DNA of 64,000 nucleotides from NCBI RefSeq assembly GCF_030252425.1, contig NZ_CP126994.1, positions 1,860,001 through 1,924,000 of the forward strand, given 5' to 3'. Under the pieces are notes generated by a model that ran no database searches, had not been told where the DNA came from, and was given only the letters and a program-made list of their open reading frames with translations. This document shows positions 53,248 through 62,312 of this stretch, piece after piece (positions within the stretch are counted from its first letter, which is position 1; each line of letters opens with the position of its first letter). Source of the stretch: Acidisoma sp. PAMC 29798 (GTDB lineage: Bacteria; Pseudomonadota; Alphaproteobacteria; Acetobacterales; Acetobacteraceae). The translations under genes were made by a program, and so were the position numbers.

Positions 53248-54843
53248 TTAGATCAACCGTCCCGGCAAGCGGCCGGTCGGCTGGCCCTCGGCAAACACCG
53301 TCTCACCCGCGACCCAAACCTGGCGCACGCCGGCCGCCAGGCGGGTCGGCTCATCGAAGGTCGCTTGGTCCGCGATCGTGGCCTCGAACAACACGAGGTC
53401 CGCGACCATCCCGGGCCGGAGCACACCGCGATCCCCGAGCCCAAAGCGTTGCGCCACCATGCTGGTCATGCGCCGCACCGCATCCTCCAGGGAGAACCAA
53501 CCCTCCTCACAGGCGAGCCGCCGGATGGCGCGCGGAAACGCGCCGAAGCCACGCGGATGCGGTTTCGTGCCCGGACGCGGCAAACCATCGGAGCCGAACA
53601 TATGCAGGCAATGGGTGCAGGCCGCCCGCAGATCGGACTCATCGAGCTGGAACAGCACGATGCCGGTCTGCCCATCATCGGCCTCGATCAAGGCGGTCAT
53701 GAGATCGAAGGGCGTCATCGCAACCCGTGCTGCCGCGTCGGTCATCGACAGGCCCTCCAGCGGCTTCAACGTCGCATCGCCGATGGCGGACAAGCGAACA
53801 TTGCCCCAGCCGATCAGCGAGACCTTCGATTGCTGATGCGGATCCGCGCCACCCTCTTCGACCCAGCGTTTCAGACCGGCCCGCTGCTCGGGATCGCGCA
53901 ACCGTGCCCGCAGGGCGACCATGCCGCCCGATTGCGCCGCCGGCGGCAGAAGCTGCAGCATGTAACTGCTGCCGGCGGGATAGGGATACATGTCGAAGGA
54001 GACATCGATCCCCTCCGCGCGCGCCGCTTCCAGCATCTGCAAGGCCGCCGGAATGCTGCCCCAGTTGGGCCGCCCCGCTGCCTGAAGATGCGACAGCAGT
54101 CCAGCCGCGCCCGACGCGCGCAAGAGGTCGAGGAACTCCGCGATCGACGTGAGCAACCCTGCCTCATAGCTGCGCACATGCGCGGTCAACAGCCGGCCAT
54201 GGGCCTGCACCGTTTCCGCCAAAGCCAGCAGTTCCGCGCGGTCGGCATAGGCACTGGGGGGATAGACCAGGCCGAGCGAAAGCCCGGCCGCGCCCTGCGT
54301 CAATTGCCGCGCCAGCAGCGCCTGCATGGATGCGATCTCCGCCTCCCGCGCCGGTCGCGCCTCCTGCCCCACGATCGCGAGCCGCAGCGCTGCATGGCCG
54401 ACGAGGGAGACGAGATTCGGCGCAATGCCCCCCGCGTGCAAGGCGGCGCGGTACGCCGCCAGATCGTCGAAGACCTCCTCCGGCCGGGTGTCCCCGAGCA
54501 GGGAGGAGAAATGCGCGCGCAGCGCTTCCCGTGAGGTCGGCACGGCGGGATAGAGCGAGAAGCTGCAATTGCCGACGACGACGGTAGTGACACCTTGGGC
54601 GAGCTTTTCGGGCCGCGTCGGCTCCCGCAAGCCGATCAAATCGTCATGGCAATGGGCGTCGATGAAGCCCGGTGCGAGATAGGCCTCCGCCGCGTCGATG
54701 ACGGTTTCATCGGCGTGGGCCGAAAGCGCGGGTCCGATCGCGGCGATGCGGCCGTCCGACGAGATGCGCAGGTCGGCGCGAAACCAGGGCGCGCCGGTGC
54801 CATCCACCACGCGCGCCCCACGGATCAAGGTCTCGGGACCCAT
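53248..54843 (-). CDS. N-acyl-D-amino-acid deacylase (D-aminoacylase)
   Basis: This 531-residue amidohydrolase starts LIRGARVVDGTGAPWFRADLRI and has the metal-binding APGFIDAHCHDD. It shows VVGNCSFSLYP (the bridging cysteine of D-aminoacylases), SLGLVYPPSAYAD, LLTAHVRSYE (His), LLSHLQAAG (His) and SDGLPRPGTKPHPRGFGAFPR (catalytic Asp). It releases D-amino acids from N-acyl derivatives in the cytosol. It follows the PLP enzyme gene by 9 nt, so the two are probably co-transcribed. Confidence 0.92.
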   Translation of the reverse strand: MGPETLIRGARVVDGTGAPWFRADLRISSDGRIAAIGPALSAHADETVIDAAEAYLAPGFIDAHCHDDLIGLREPTRPEKLAQGVTTVVVGNCSFSLYPAVPTSREALRAHFSSLLGDTRPEEVFDDLAAYRAALHAGGIAPNLVSLVGHAALRLAIVGQEARPAREAEIASMQALLARQLTQGAAGLSLGLVYPPSAYADRAELLALAETVQAHGRLLTAHVRSYEAGLLTSIAEFLDLLRASGAAGLLSHLQAAGRPNWGSIPAALQMLEAARAEGIDVSFDMYPYPAGSSYMLQLLPPAAQSGGMVALRARLRDPEQRAGLKRWVEEGGADPHQQSKVSLIGWGNVRLSAIGDATLKPLEGLSMTDAAARVAMTPFDLMTALIEADDGQTGIVLFQLDESDLRAACTHCLHMFGSDGLPRPGTKPHPRGFGAFPRAIRRLACEEGWFSLEDAVRRMTSMVAQRFGLGDRGVLRPGMVADLVLFEATIADQATFDEPTRLAAGVRQVWVAGETVFAEGQPTGRLPGRLI

Positions 54844-54852
54844 TGCGCTGGC

Positions 54853-56166
54853 CTAGCCGAAGAAGGTGGGAAAGGCCGTGCGCACGATGCCGGCTTCGTC
54901 CACCCCGAGAATAAAGCGATAGAGGTCGATGCTGGTGCAGGGATGCGACAGGCCGAACTCTACCACATCGCCCACGCGCACATCGACGCCAGACGTCAAC
55001 TCCATGAAGGCATGCTGATCGTTGAGCTTGGTCACGCTCGCGATGCCCGACAGAGCGCCCGCCGGCGCGCCGTCCCGGAACAGCGTCAAGGGTTGCGGCA
55101 AATCCTGATCGGAGGCGACATCGCGCATGCCCAGGCCGCAAACGGCGAGGTCAGGCTCCGGCCGCGACAGCACTTCCGCCCAAACGCGCAGGGCGGGGCG
55201 GAACACCTGCCCGGCCGAAGCCACCTCACCGCCCAGCACGAAACCGTGGCGGGCGTCGAGCGCCGCCAAACCGCGTTGATAGACGCCGTGGTCATGAAAG
55301 AAGATGGCGCCGCCGCGCAGCACCAGCGTGGTCGCGCCATCCGCCGCCGCGACCGGCTTCAGCGCCGCCAGAACGCGGTCGAAGAACAGCGATCCGCCGA
55401 CGGTCAGCACCAGGGGCTCACCCGGCCCGACGCTGGCGCGCACCTCCGCCAGCACATCCGCAGCGAGCTGAAACAGCGCGGTATGCACAACCTCCGTGCG
55501 CTCCGGCGTCGGCTGAGTCGCGGCACCCTCATAGGACCCGACGCCCGCGAGGCGCAGCCGCCCCTCCGTCGCCTGAATGGCCGCGATGATGGCGCGCGCC
55601 GCCGCCATATCGCGCGCGCCACCCCGTGCCGCACCGACTTCCACCAGCAGACGCAGCGGCGCAAGCGTGGGTTCGGTCGCCCAGACCGCCGCCAGGGCAT
55701 CGATCACGGCCGTGGAATCGACGAACAGATAGAGCTCCGCCGCTGGATGGTCGCGCAGCAGCGCCGCGAGGCGGCCGGCACCCCCGCGACCGCCGATGCC
55801 ATTGGCCAGGATCAGCCGATGCAAACCGGCCCGCAGCATCACCGTCGCCTGCCGGATATCGGCGACCGTCGTGCCCCAGGCCCCGGCACGCACCAGATCG
55901 GCTGCGAGGTCCGGCGCCATCGGCGTCTTGGCATGCGGCGCCATCGCCACGCCCTGCTCGCGCGCATAGCGCAGCATCGCATCACGGTTATGGGCGTAGG
56001 CTGCGAGATCCAGCGTCAGCACGGGCAGAGACATCGCGCCATCCGCCGGGTGCCAGCCACACGCGCTGATCTCCGAGATCGCCAGATCAGACGTGCCCGG
56101 CGGCATGCCCCGCAGCCGGTCATCGAGCAGCATCGTCGTGTGCAGCAGGGGAACGGGGACGGTCAT
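54853..56166 (-). CDS. PLP-dependent D-amino-acid deaminase/aldolase (D-serine dehydratase-like, fold type III)
   Basis: The alanine-racemase-like barrel shows SLPVLTLDLAAYAHNRDAMLRYAREQGVAMAPHAKTPMAPDLAADLV, with the PLP lysine in PHAKTPM. It continues AGAWGTTVADIRQATVMLRAGLHRLILANGIGG. The C-terminal D-serine-dehydratase-like domain ends VGDVVEFGLSHPCTSIDLYRFILGVDE, with His and Cys as zinc ligands. Relatives are amino-acid deaminases, D-threonine aldolases and D-serine dehydratases, so the exact substrate is open. It has 437 aa. With the D-aminoacylase and divergent RidA it forms a D-amino-acid module. Confidence 0.87.
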   Translation of the reverse strand: MTVPVPLLHTTMLLDDRLRGMPPGTSDLAISEISACGWHPADGAMSLPVLTLDLAAYAHNRDAMLRYAREQGVAMAPHAKTPMAPDLAADLVRAGAWGTTVADIRQATVMLRAGLHRLILANGIGGRGGAGRLAALLRDHPAAELYLFVDSTAVIDALAAVWATEPTLAPLRLLVEVGAARGGARDMAAARAIIAAIQATEGRLRLAGVGSYEGAATQPTPERTEVVHTALFQLAADVLAEVRASVGPGEPLVLTVGGSLFFDRVLAALKPVAAADGATTLVLRGGAIFFHDHGVYQRGLAALDARHGFVLGGEVASAGQVFRPALRVWAEVLSRPEPDLAVCGLGMRDVASDQDLPQPLTLFRDGAPAGALSGIASVTKLNDQHAFMELTSGVDVRVGDVVEFGLSHPCTSIDLYRFILGVDEAGIVRTAFPTFFG

Positions 56167-56309
56167 GAGAGGCTCTTTCGCGAATGCGTGCGGTCGTGAT
56201 GCGCGGACCGGCCTGGCCTCGGTTGCCGGGTCCGATCGACGCCAGTATAGCCTCCGCCCTATCGGACGCGCGTCTGATATTGCAGATCATTCCGCTTCGG
56301 AGAGAGACT

Positions 56310-56702
56310 ATGACGATCCAGCGCATCGGCAGTCAGGGCAGCAAGGGTGCCGGTGGCCAGCATCTGCCGTTTTCACGCGCCGTGCTCGTGAATGGCTGGC
56401 TCCACGTGTCCGGCCAGGTCGCGATGGAGAAGGGCGAGGTCATCGAAGGCGGCATCGTCGCCCAATCCCACAAGGCGATCCAGAACCTGCTGGCCATTCT
56501 GGCGGAAGCCGGGTTCGAGGCTGGCGATGTGATCCGCTGCGGCGTCTGGCTGGATGATCCGCGCGACTTCTCCTCCTTCAACAAGGTCTTCGCCGAATAT
56601 TTTGGCGCCGCCCCCCCTGCCCGCTCCTGCGTCGTCTCCAGCATGGTCATCGACTGCAAGGTCGAGATCGACTGCATCGCCTATCGCCAGCCGAAGGACT
56701 AG
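56310..56702 (+). CDS. ridA: RidA-family reactive-imine deaminase
   Basis: The 130-residue YjgF/RidA protein carries FSRAVLVNGWLHVSGQVAM, HKAIQNLLAILAEAGFEAGDVIRCGVWLDD and RSCVVSSMVIDCKVEIDCIAY, with the substrate-binding Arg of PPARSCV. RidA hydrolyses enamine/imine intermediates released by PLP dehydratases. It is divergent from the PLP deaminase gene (143 nt apart), which fits this job. ATG 56310 follows GGAGAGA. Confidence 0.9.
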   Translation: MTIQRIGSQGSKGAGGQHLPFSRAVLVNGWLHVSGQVAMEKGEVIEGGIVAQSHKAIQNLLAILAEAGFEAGDVIRCGVWLDDPRDFSSFNKVFAEYFGAAPPARSCVVSSMVIDCKVEIDCIAYRQPKD

Positions 56703-56739
56703 CCTCGTCGCGCGACCACGGCATGAGAGGATTGCGGGC

Positions 56740-57543
56740 ATGGCGAGCACAGCGAGCGGCAGCATTCGGATCGGCGTCGGCGGCTGGACCTATGAGCCGT
56801 GGCGCGGGCCCTTTTACCCCGACAAATGGCCGCAGAAGCGCGAGTTGGAATATGCCGCCGGGCACCTCACCTCGATCGAGGTCAATGGCACCTATTACGG
56901 CTCGCAAAAGCCCGAGAGCTTTCGCAAATGGCATGATGAGACGCCGGCGGGCTTCGTGTTCTCCCTCAAGGCGTCTCGCTATTCCACCAATCGCCGCGTG
57001 CTGGCCGACGCCGGAGAGTCCATCGAGCGATTCTTCAAGAGCGGCGTGCTGGAATTGAAGGACAAGCTCGGCCCGATCAACTGGCAGTTCATGGCGACGA
57101 AGCAATTCGATGCTGTGGATTTCGAGGGGTTTCTGAAGCTGCTGCCTAAAACGGTGGAGGGTCGGGCGATCCGCCATGTCGTGGAAGCGCGGCACGAGAG
57201 TTTCCGCAATCCGGAGTTTCTCGCCATGCTGCGAGACTATGGCGTGGCCGCCGTGGTGGCGGGTGATTCTGAGTTTCCGCAAATCGCCGACATCACCGCG
57301 CCTTTCGTCTATGCCCGCATCATGGGCACGCAGGAGGGCGAACCGCTCGGCTATCCGGCCCAGACGCTCGACCTATGGGCGAAGCGTGCTCAGCTTTGGG
57401 CTGCGGGAGATGCGCCGAAGGACCTGGAAACGGTTGCGCCGGCCAAGGCGGATGGCGTGGCGCGCGATGTCTATCTCTACGTCATCAGCGGGCATAAGGT
57501 CAGCAACCCCGCCGCCGCGCGGGCTTTGATGGAGCGGATTTAG
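56740..57543 (+). CDS. DUF72 (YecE-like) protein
   Basis: The TIM-barrel DUF72 family is recognised by RIGVGGWTYEPWRGPFYPDKWPQKRELEYAAGHLTSIEVNGTYYGSQKPESFRKW, FVFSLKASRYSTNRRVLADAGESIERFF and HVVEARHESFRNPEFLAMLRDYGVA. It has 267 aa from ATG 56740. The biochemical function is unknown. It follows ridA by 37 nt and precedes a cupin gene by 21 nt. Confidence 0.9.
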   Translation: MASTASGSIRIGVGGWTYEPWRGPFYPDKWPQKRELEYAAGHLTSIEVNGTYYGSQKPESFRKWHDETPAGFVFSLKASRYSTNRRVLADAGESIERFFKSGVLELKDKLGPINWQFMATKQFDAVDFEGFLKLLPKTVEGRAIRHVVEARHESFRNPEFLAMLRDYGVAAVVAGDSEFPQIADITAPFVYARIMGTQEGEPLGYPAQTLDLWAKRAQLWAAGDAPKDLETVAPAKADGVARDVYLYVISGHKVSNPAAARALMERI

Positions 57544-57564
57544 TTCATTGCAGGAGTTGCCCGC

Positions 57565-58080
57565 ATGACCGATCCTATTCCCGATGACGACCTCGCGCGG
57601 GTTTTGACCGTCGCGCATGTGGATGGCGCCACGATGCGCCATGTTGCGATCGCGGGCGATATCTACACCATCCTGGTCAGCGGCGCGGATACGGCCGGGC
57701 GCTATTGCCTGATCGACATGCATGTGCCGGCCGGTGGCGGGCCACCGCCGCATCGGCATGATTTCGAGGAGATGTTCACGTTGTTGGAGGGTGAGCTGGC
57801 CTTCACCTTTCGGGGTGAGACGACAACCGTGCATGCGGGATCGACGGTGAACATTCCGGCCAACGCGCCGCATTCTTTCAAGAACCTGGGCACCAGCGAC
57901 GCGCGAATGCTGTGCCTGGCGACACCGGCGGGGCTGGACGCGTTCTTTCTGGAGGTTGGCGATATCGTGGAGAGCCGGACGTCCTCGGTGCCGAAGCTGA
58001 CGCCGGAGGCGGTCGCGGCGCGGCAGACGAAGGTCGGGTCGTTGTTGGGGAAGTATCGAACGGAGATGGTGACGGGGTGA
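57565..58080 (+). CDS. Cupin-domain protein
   Basis: A 171-residue single cupin with motif 1 PAGGGPPPHRHDFEEMFTLLEGELAFTFRG (His, His, Glu) and motif 2 PANAPHSFKNL (His), so a metal site is likely. The C-terminal helix (SSVPKLTPEAVAARQTKVGSLLGKY) resembles quercetin-dioxygenase-like cupins of unknown function. It is the last gene of the high-GC section; GC content falls within a few hundred bases after its stop. Confidence 0.85.
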   Translation: MTDPIPDDDLARVLTVAHVDGATMRHVAIAGDIYTILVSGADTAGRYCLIDMHVPAGGGPPPHRHDFEEMFTLLEGELAFTFRGETTTVHAGSTVNIPANAPHSFKNLGTSDARMLCLATPAGLDAFFLEVGDIVESRTSSVPKLTPEAVAARQTKVGSLLGKYRTEMVTG

Positions 58081-58556
58081 TGGTGATGATTGGGTCTTCG
58101 CACGCGTCGTAGCCGGAGGGGGCCGAGAGGCCAGCGTCAGTGACGCAAGACGCCGCACAGAAGATGGGTGGCATTCTCGCGGCCCTCGGCCGCTCCCCAA
58201 TGGTCGGTGCGGATCTGGACCTCGCTCGATCGCACTTGGAAGGCCCCAGGGTCGATCTTCAATAGCGTTGTCGTCCTGAGCACTATCGATCTAGCATTTA
58301 GCAAAGGACGAGGACCCCTTCATTGCGTTTTGACTACTGCGGACAACGGCGGCGGGAAACCGATGATATATGCATAAATGGCTGCACGATCGGCTCTGAT
58401 ACGTCAGTCTGTCTCACGATAATATCATAGAGCGCAATTGACCGTCGAGCTGGATGAGGAAACGGCAGATCAAGGACGCTTTGTCGCCTGAACTTACGTG
58501 TAGACGGAAAATATATCTTCATTCCAAAGTGGACATCGCCGGGCCAGCCGCCCTGT
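58081..58556. other. 476-bp non-coding stretch, left edge of the low-GC island
   Basis: No reading frame here has recognisable protein similarity or a good start. Composition drops from the high-GC pattern of the flanking genes (58081-58230) to about even GC from roughly 58300 onward, so the island boundary probably lies in between. No tRNA, integrase remnant or clear direct repeat is visible. Confidence 0.6.
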
Positions 58557-59724
58557 TCAGAACAGCCAACTGACTGGCACCAGAGCTCGTTCCTGCTCAG
58601 GTGAATGATCGCGCCATTCTGCGGCGAGGTGAATCCCAGGCAATCCACCCCAAACTCCGTCGTCGGCATGGTCCAAAACAATTACTTGTAGCCGCGTCTG
58701 CGCAGCCTCAGTTGCCCTACCTAAAAGAGCGAACACTTTGCGGACGGCAGCGACGTCCTCATCCTTCCACTCGATAACTTCGGGAATGTCGGATTGCTCA
58801 CGAATAGCAGCGCGCTTCGGAAAATAGACTTGACTGGGTTGGTCGTAGATTAATAGCCCAGGCACGGGAGCCAACGTATCGCTTAGAAAGAATTTCTGAA
58901 GTGCAAGTGTTAGAGCCACGTGGTAAGCTAGCCAGTTAGCGCCGCTTCCTATCTCCCAAAGATAGTCGTCACGAATTCCTCGTTTTACCTGGATCGTCAG
59001 CTCAGGAATTACAAGGCGCATAGGAGCATTGGGGTATTCGCCGTCTAAATGCGGCATTAACTCGCTGCTAAAGCCCTGGATTCGGTCCAGCGCGTTGTTT
59101 GTCCTTCGGGTGATCTCATAATCGGACACCTTGCCAGCTACGTCTTTAATTTGGACCTGCAAGTCCGAAATTTCCCCGTGCAGTCCAGATGTTTCATCTA
59201 CCGAATCGTACAGCTTCAACGCCTGCTCGAGCCGACCGACAAATCTTTCAACATGATAAAAGTGGTCAGCTTGCTCGCGCGCCTCTTCCGAGAGCCTTTC
59301 CAATGCCGAAATTTCCCGCCGCGTCTGGTTCAGTTCAGCAAGGACACCCTCGGCCATCCCTCTCTGGCGAAATACCTCCTTGTCTAGTTGCTCTGACATG
59401 CTGGGGTGTGCTTGCAGCTGGGCTTCTAGTCCCTCGAGAGCATCGCAGAGGACAGCCAACTGGTCCCGATCACCGGACCCGAGCGTTACGAGAGGATCTC
59501 TCACATCCTGCTCTAAGCTCCTGAGCCAACCAGCAATCGAAAGCCGATCCCGCTGGATGCGTATCGCGCCACCATAGGCATCCGTGCTTTCGCGCAGCCG
59601 TCGCAATTCGTTCATCCTCTGCCTATGACCTGAAAGTGCTTCAGCAAACGCCACTTCGTCGCGCCTTAGTTCCGCAAGTCTTTCAAGAGCAACGTCGATC
59701 CCTTCTAGGCTCGGCGCTGCAGAC
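58557..59724 (-). pseudogene. ABC-3C system ATPase (DUF3732), C-terminal fragment cut off by an IS element
   Basis: This is the second part of the SMC-like DUF3732 ATPase, starting at AAPSLEGIDVALERLAELRR after removal of the IS. It contains the coiled-coil arm, the ABC signature-like region LWEIGSGANWLAYHVALTLALQKFF and Walker B PGLLIYDQPSQVYFP, with a His-containing switch near LQVIVLDHADDGVWGG. The first residues of the visible frame (MSTKPAAAQS) come from the IS end. The N-terminal half lies at 60966-61779. Joining the halves without the IS and one GAC restores the frame exactly across the junction. Confidence 0.88.
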
Positions 59725-59755
59725 TGAGCTGCTGCCGGTTTGGTGGACACGCACC

Positions 59756-60616
59756 TTAGCCTGACGCTTTGTTCCGCTCGAATTCCATAGGGCTGAGATA
59801 GCCGATGGTCGAGTGGCGTCGGCGTAAATTATAGAACCGTTCGATGTAGTCGAATACGTCGGCTCGAGCCTGGTCCCTCGTGCGATATACCTTGCGGGCT
59901 GTTCGCTCAGTTTTCAGCGAGGAGAAGAAGCTCTCCATTGCCGCATTGTCCCAGACATTCCCTGACCGACTCATGCTGCAACTAACGTTATGATCTGCCA
60001 AGAGCTTCTGGAACTGTTCACTGCTGTATTGGCTTCCCTGGTCCGAATGATGCATCAACGCATCTGGTTTGCCGCGGCGCCAGATCGCCATCATTAACGC
60101 GTCGGCCACCAACTGAGCTGTCATCGTGACGCTCATCGACCAGCCCACGACACGACGCGAGAAAAGGTCAATGACGGCAGCCACGTAGAGCCAACCTTCT
60201 GCCGTCCAAAGATAGGTGAAGTCGGCGATCCACTTCTGGTTCGGTGCTGTAGCTACGAATTGGCGGTCCAGCACGTTGGCAGCCGCCTCGTTCCGCTCGC
60301 CCTTGTCGGATGGCAGGCCTCTGCGGCGCGGTCGGGCCCGTAAGGCTTGCTCGCGCATGAGCCGCTCAATGCGGTGCAAGCCACACACGTCACCCTCGGC
60401 CAGGACGTCATGCCAGACGCGCCGGGCGCCATAGGTCCGGTCGCTGCCGACGAAGCTGGCCTTGACGTGCGCGCCGAGAATTTCGTCGCTGCGTGCCCGA
60501 GCGCTGGGCGATCGGGTGAGCCAGGCGTGGAATCCACTGCGTGAGACACCGAGCGCCTCGCAAAGCCACCGCACCGGCCAAATCCCTCGATGCTTCGCCA
60601 CGAAGCCGAATTTCAT
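59756..60616 (-). CDS. IS3-family transposase OrfB (DDE integrase domain)
   Basis: The 286-residue protein has the HTH-like start FGFVAKHRGIWPVRWLCEALGVSRSGFHAWL and the integrase core. The catalytic Asp is in WIADFTYLWTAEGWLYVAAVIDLFSRRVVGWSM, the second Asp in LMHHSDQGSQYSSEQF and the Glu in WDNAAMESFFSSLKTE. It can start at ATG 60616, overlapping the orfA stop. It is more likely made as an OrfAB fusion by -1 frameshifting on the A7G run (complement of 60646-60652), as in other IS3 elements. Confidence 0.95.
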   Translation of the reverse strand: MKFGFVAKHRGIWPVRWLCEALGVSRSGFHAWLTRSPSARARSDEILGAHVKASFVGSDRTYGARRVWHDVLAEGDVCGLHRIERLMREQALRARPRRRGLPSDKGERNEAAANVLDRQFVATAPNQKWIADFTYLWTAEGWLYVAAVIDLFSRRVVGWSMSVTMTAQLVADALMMAIWRRGKPDALMHHSDQGSQYSSEQFQKLLADHNVSCSMSRSGNVWDNAAMESFFSSLKTERTARKVYRTRDQARADVFDYIERFYNLRRRHSTIGYLSPMEFERNKASG

Positions 60617-60909
60617 ATCGACTCCCTCGCGAAGTAGGCCGCGGCTTTTTTTAGGATATCGCGCTCCGCCTTGAGCTTTGCGACCTCACGCCGCAGACGA
60701 TCTATCTCCTGCTGATCCGGCTTGAGCTGGCCCTGGCCCGGAAATGCCTGCCCAGGATCCGAGGTAACCTCCTTGATCCATCGTCGCAGAATGCTTTCGC
60801 CCACATCCAGGTCCCGGCTGGCCTGCACCAATGAAATCCCACGTTCATTAACTAGCCGGACCGCCTCCAGCTTGAACTCCCGGCTGAACTGTCGTCGCGT
60901 CATTTGCAT
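60613..60909 (-). CDS. IS3-family transposase OrfA (HTH protein)
   Basis: The 98-residue protein MQMTRRQFSREFKLEAVRLV... has the IS3/IS911-type helix-turn-helix (RGISLVQASRDLDVGESILRRWIKEV). It is followed by a leucine-zipper-like coil (EIDRLRREVAKLKAERDILKKAAAYFA). The AAAAAAAG run within ILKKAAAY is the likely frameshift site. ATG 60903 is an alternative start. Confidence 0.93.
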   Translation of the reverse strand: MQMTRRQFSREFKLEAVRLVNERGISLVQASRDLDVGESILRRWIKEVTSDPGQAFPGQGQLKPDQQEIDRLRREVAKLKAERDILKKAAAYFARESI

Positions 60910-60965
60910 CCTCCAATCTCGCGAAACACCTTAATCTCGGTGTCCACCAAACCGGCAGCAGCTCA

Positions 60966-61779
60966 GACCTACCATTAGAAGCGATGATCTTGCGTAGCAG
61001 ATCAACAATGTCCGGCCACTCCTCGGGAATGACTTGATCCGGTGGAAGAAGGCCAAATTCGACGGCCTGACGTACCCATGATCTGGATTCCAATCGCCAT
61101 GCGGACGTTGTAGAGGTGATCGCTTTTAAGTCGGCTTCCTTGCGCCGCAAGATGCGTTGCAGACGCTCCAACTCAAAGCGAGCCTGCAGCACGTCCGCTG
61201 TGACTGCACCCAAAATATAGGGAAATATGGTTTTCAGTTTCTCTCGATGTTCAGTCGTATCCGCCTTGAAAAACATAACATCAGGGTTAGCTACGATATT
61301 TTGTGGCTGGAACGTAAATGCCATCAGATCCCGGAAGCTTGGACGCGCTTTGAACCCGCTGTCGCTTCCGGGCTCAAATCCAAAGCCCGTGAGGCCGGAT
61401 AAGCGGTCAAGCAGGAGCTTGACGTACTCTACGTTCGTATTTTCTCGAGTATGCGCTCCGGCACATCGACAAGTGGGGCTTCAATGAGCACCATATCCGC
61501 TGTTTTCTGTTGATCACCGGGTTCTCGCCGGGCGATCAGCTTTTGACCCTCAAGCGTATCGACAACGATCCCAAACCATCCACAAGTTTCACGTATCACG
61601 CCTACTGGGATCGAGCATTTGTTGGACCCAAGACAATAATCGACGATTGGAATGACCGCGGATTTCCCGGTCTTAGAAGCGCCACTGATAACGTTCACTT
61701 TACCTGGCGTAAATTCGATGATCCTTGGGCTGCGGTCAGATTTCGGCCAGAGAATGAGTTTGCGCAGCTGAAAGAGCAT
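60966..61779 (-). pseudogene. ABC-3C system ATPase (DUF3732), N-terminal fragment with a frameshift
   Basis: The fragment starts [20 protein letters not shown] with Walker A GASKTGKS at residues 33-40 ([24 protein letters not shown]). The frame breaks after VPERILEK: a run of four A (complement of 61440-61443) lacks one base, producing a stop at 61429-61431. Adding one A gives [19 protein letters not shown] and continues in frame through FKARPSFRDLMAFTFQPQNIVANPD up to the IS. The full gene would encode about 659 aa, usual for DUF3732. The start overlaps the stop of the middle-component gene (TAATG). Confidence 0.88.
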
Positions 61780-62306
61780 TAGAAATCGACCCGAAGAGTT
61801 GACGAAATCTGAGTTAAATTCATCAACTTGAACCAGCATCCAACCTTCTCTGCAGCACCTGAGAAGCCCTTTATGCGCTCAGGGATGAAGGGCTTTCTCA
61901 TCTTTTGCGTCGGCGTGTTAGCGCGCAACGTCGCATTCGAGTAAGTAATTGTAGCGAGACCCGCGTTCACCGCAAACCCAATGGACCTCAGCGTGAGCGT
62001 CCGAAGCACCAAGGCTCGATTATGGACGGCGAGAAGATCCTCTCGATCTTCGCCAAGCTTAGCTGCAAACAGTGTCAATCCTGATCGCTTCTGCGTTGAG
62101 ATAATTAGGTCCAGGGTTGTACGATGCAGAAGCAGAGGCAAAACAAGGAAGGCCAAGGGAATCGGCACAGGACTTTGATCCTCCGCTTGATATCCGAGGC
62201 CAAACTGCCAAATAGCGTATGCACCAAGCGCTGGGTTCTGAACTATTTCTAGTCCTGTGAGAGGCCGGTGCGATCTGAAGTCGTCACGTAAACTTATGCC
62301 TGACAT
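61779..62306 (-). CDS. ABC-three-component system middle component
   Basis: The 175-residue protein has the pattern of the ABC-3C middle component: [77 protein letters not shown] and the C-terminal [24 protein letters not shown]. It is thought to bridge the effector and the DUF3732 ATPase. It starts 6 nt after the effector stop and overlaps the ATPase start. It is intact. Confidence 0.85.
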   Translation of the reverse strand: MSGISLRDDFRSHRPLTGLEIVQNPALGAYAIWQFGLGYQAEDQSPVPIPLAFLVLPLLLHRTTLDLIISTQKRSGLTLFAAKLGEDREDLLAVHNRALVLRTLTLRSIGFAVNAGLATITYSNATLRANTPTQKMRKPFIPERIKGFSGAAEKVGCWFKLMNLTQISSTLRVDF

Positions 62307-62312
62307 ATAAGC

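Larger units (their letters stand above)
59725..60965 (-). mobile_element. Complete IS3-family insertion sequence, 1241 bp
   Basis: The ends are perfect 26-bp inverted repeats (59725-59750 and 60940-60965), starting TGAGCTGCTGCCGGTTTGGT. A GAC triplet directly flanks both sides (59722-59724 and 60966-60968), the 3-bp target duplication usual for IS3 elements. Two overlapping frames, orfA and orfB, fill the interior. It lies in the DUF3732 gene in the same orientation. It looks intact and therefore possibly recent. Confidence 0.95.

Noticed and set aside
53191-54534. 447-codon plus-strand frame opposite the D-aminoacylase
   Set aside because: It is antisense to a gene with clear catalytic motifs, with no domain pattern of its own.
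61320-61385. A possible second frameshift in the ATPase N-terminal fragment
   Set aside because: Careful re-reading of the join at 61380/61381 shows a continuous frame (GFGFEPGSDSGFKARPSF); only the break near 61440 is real.
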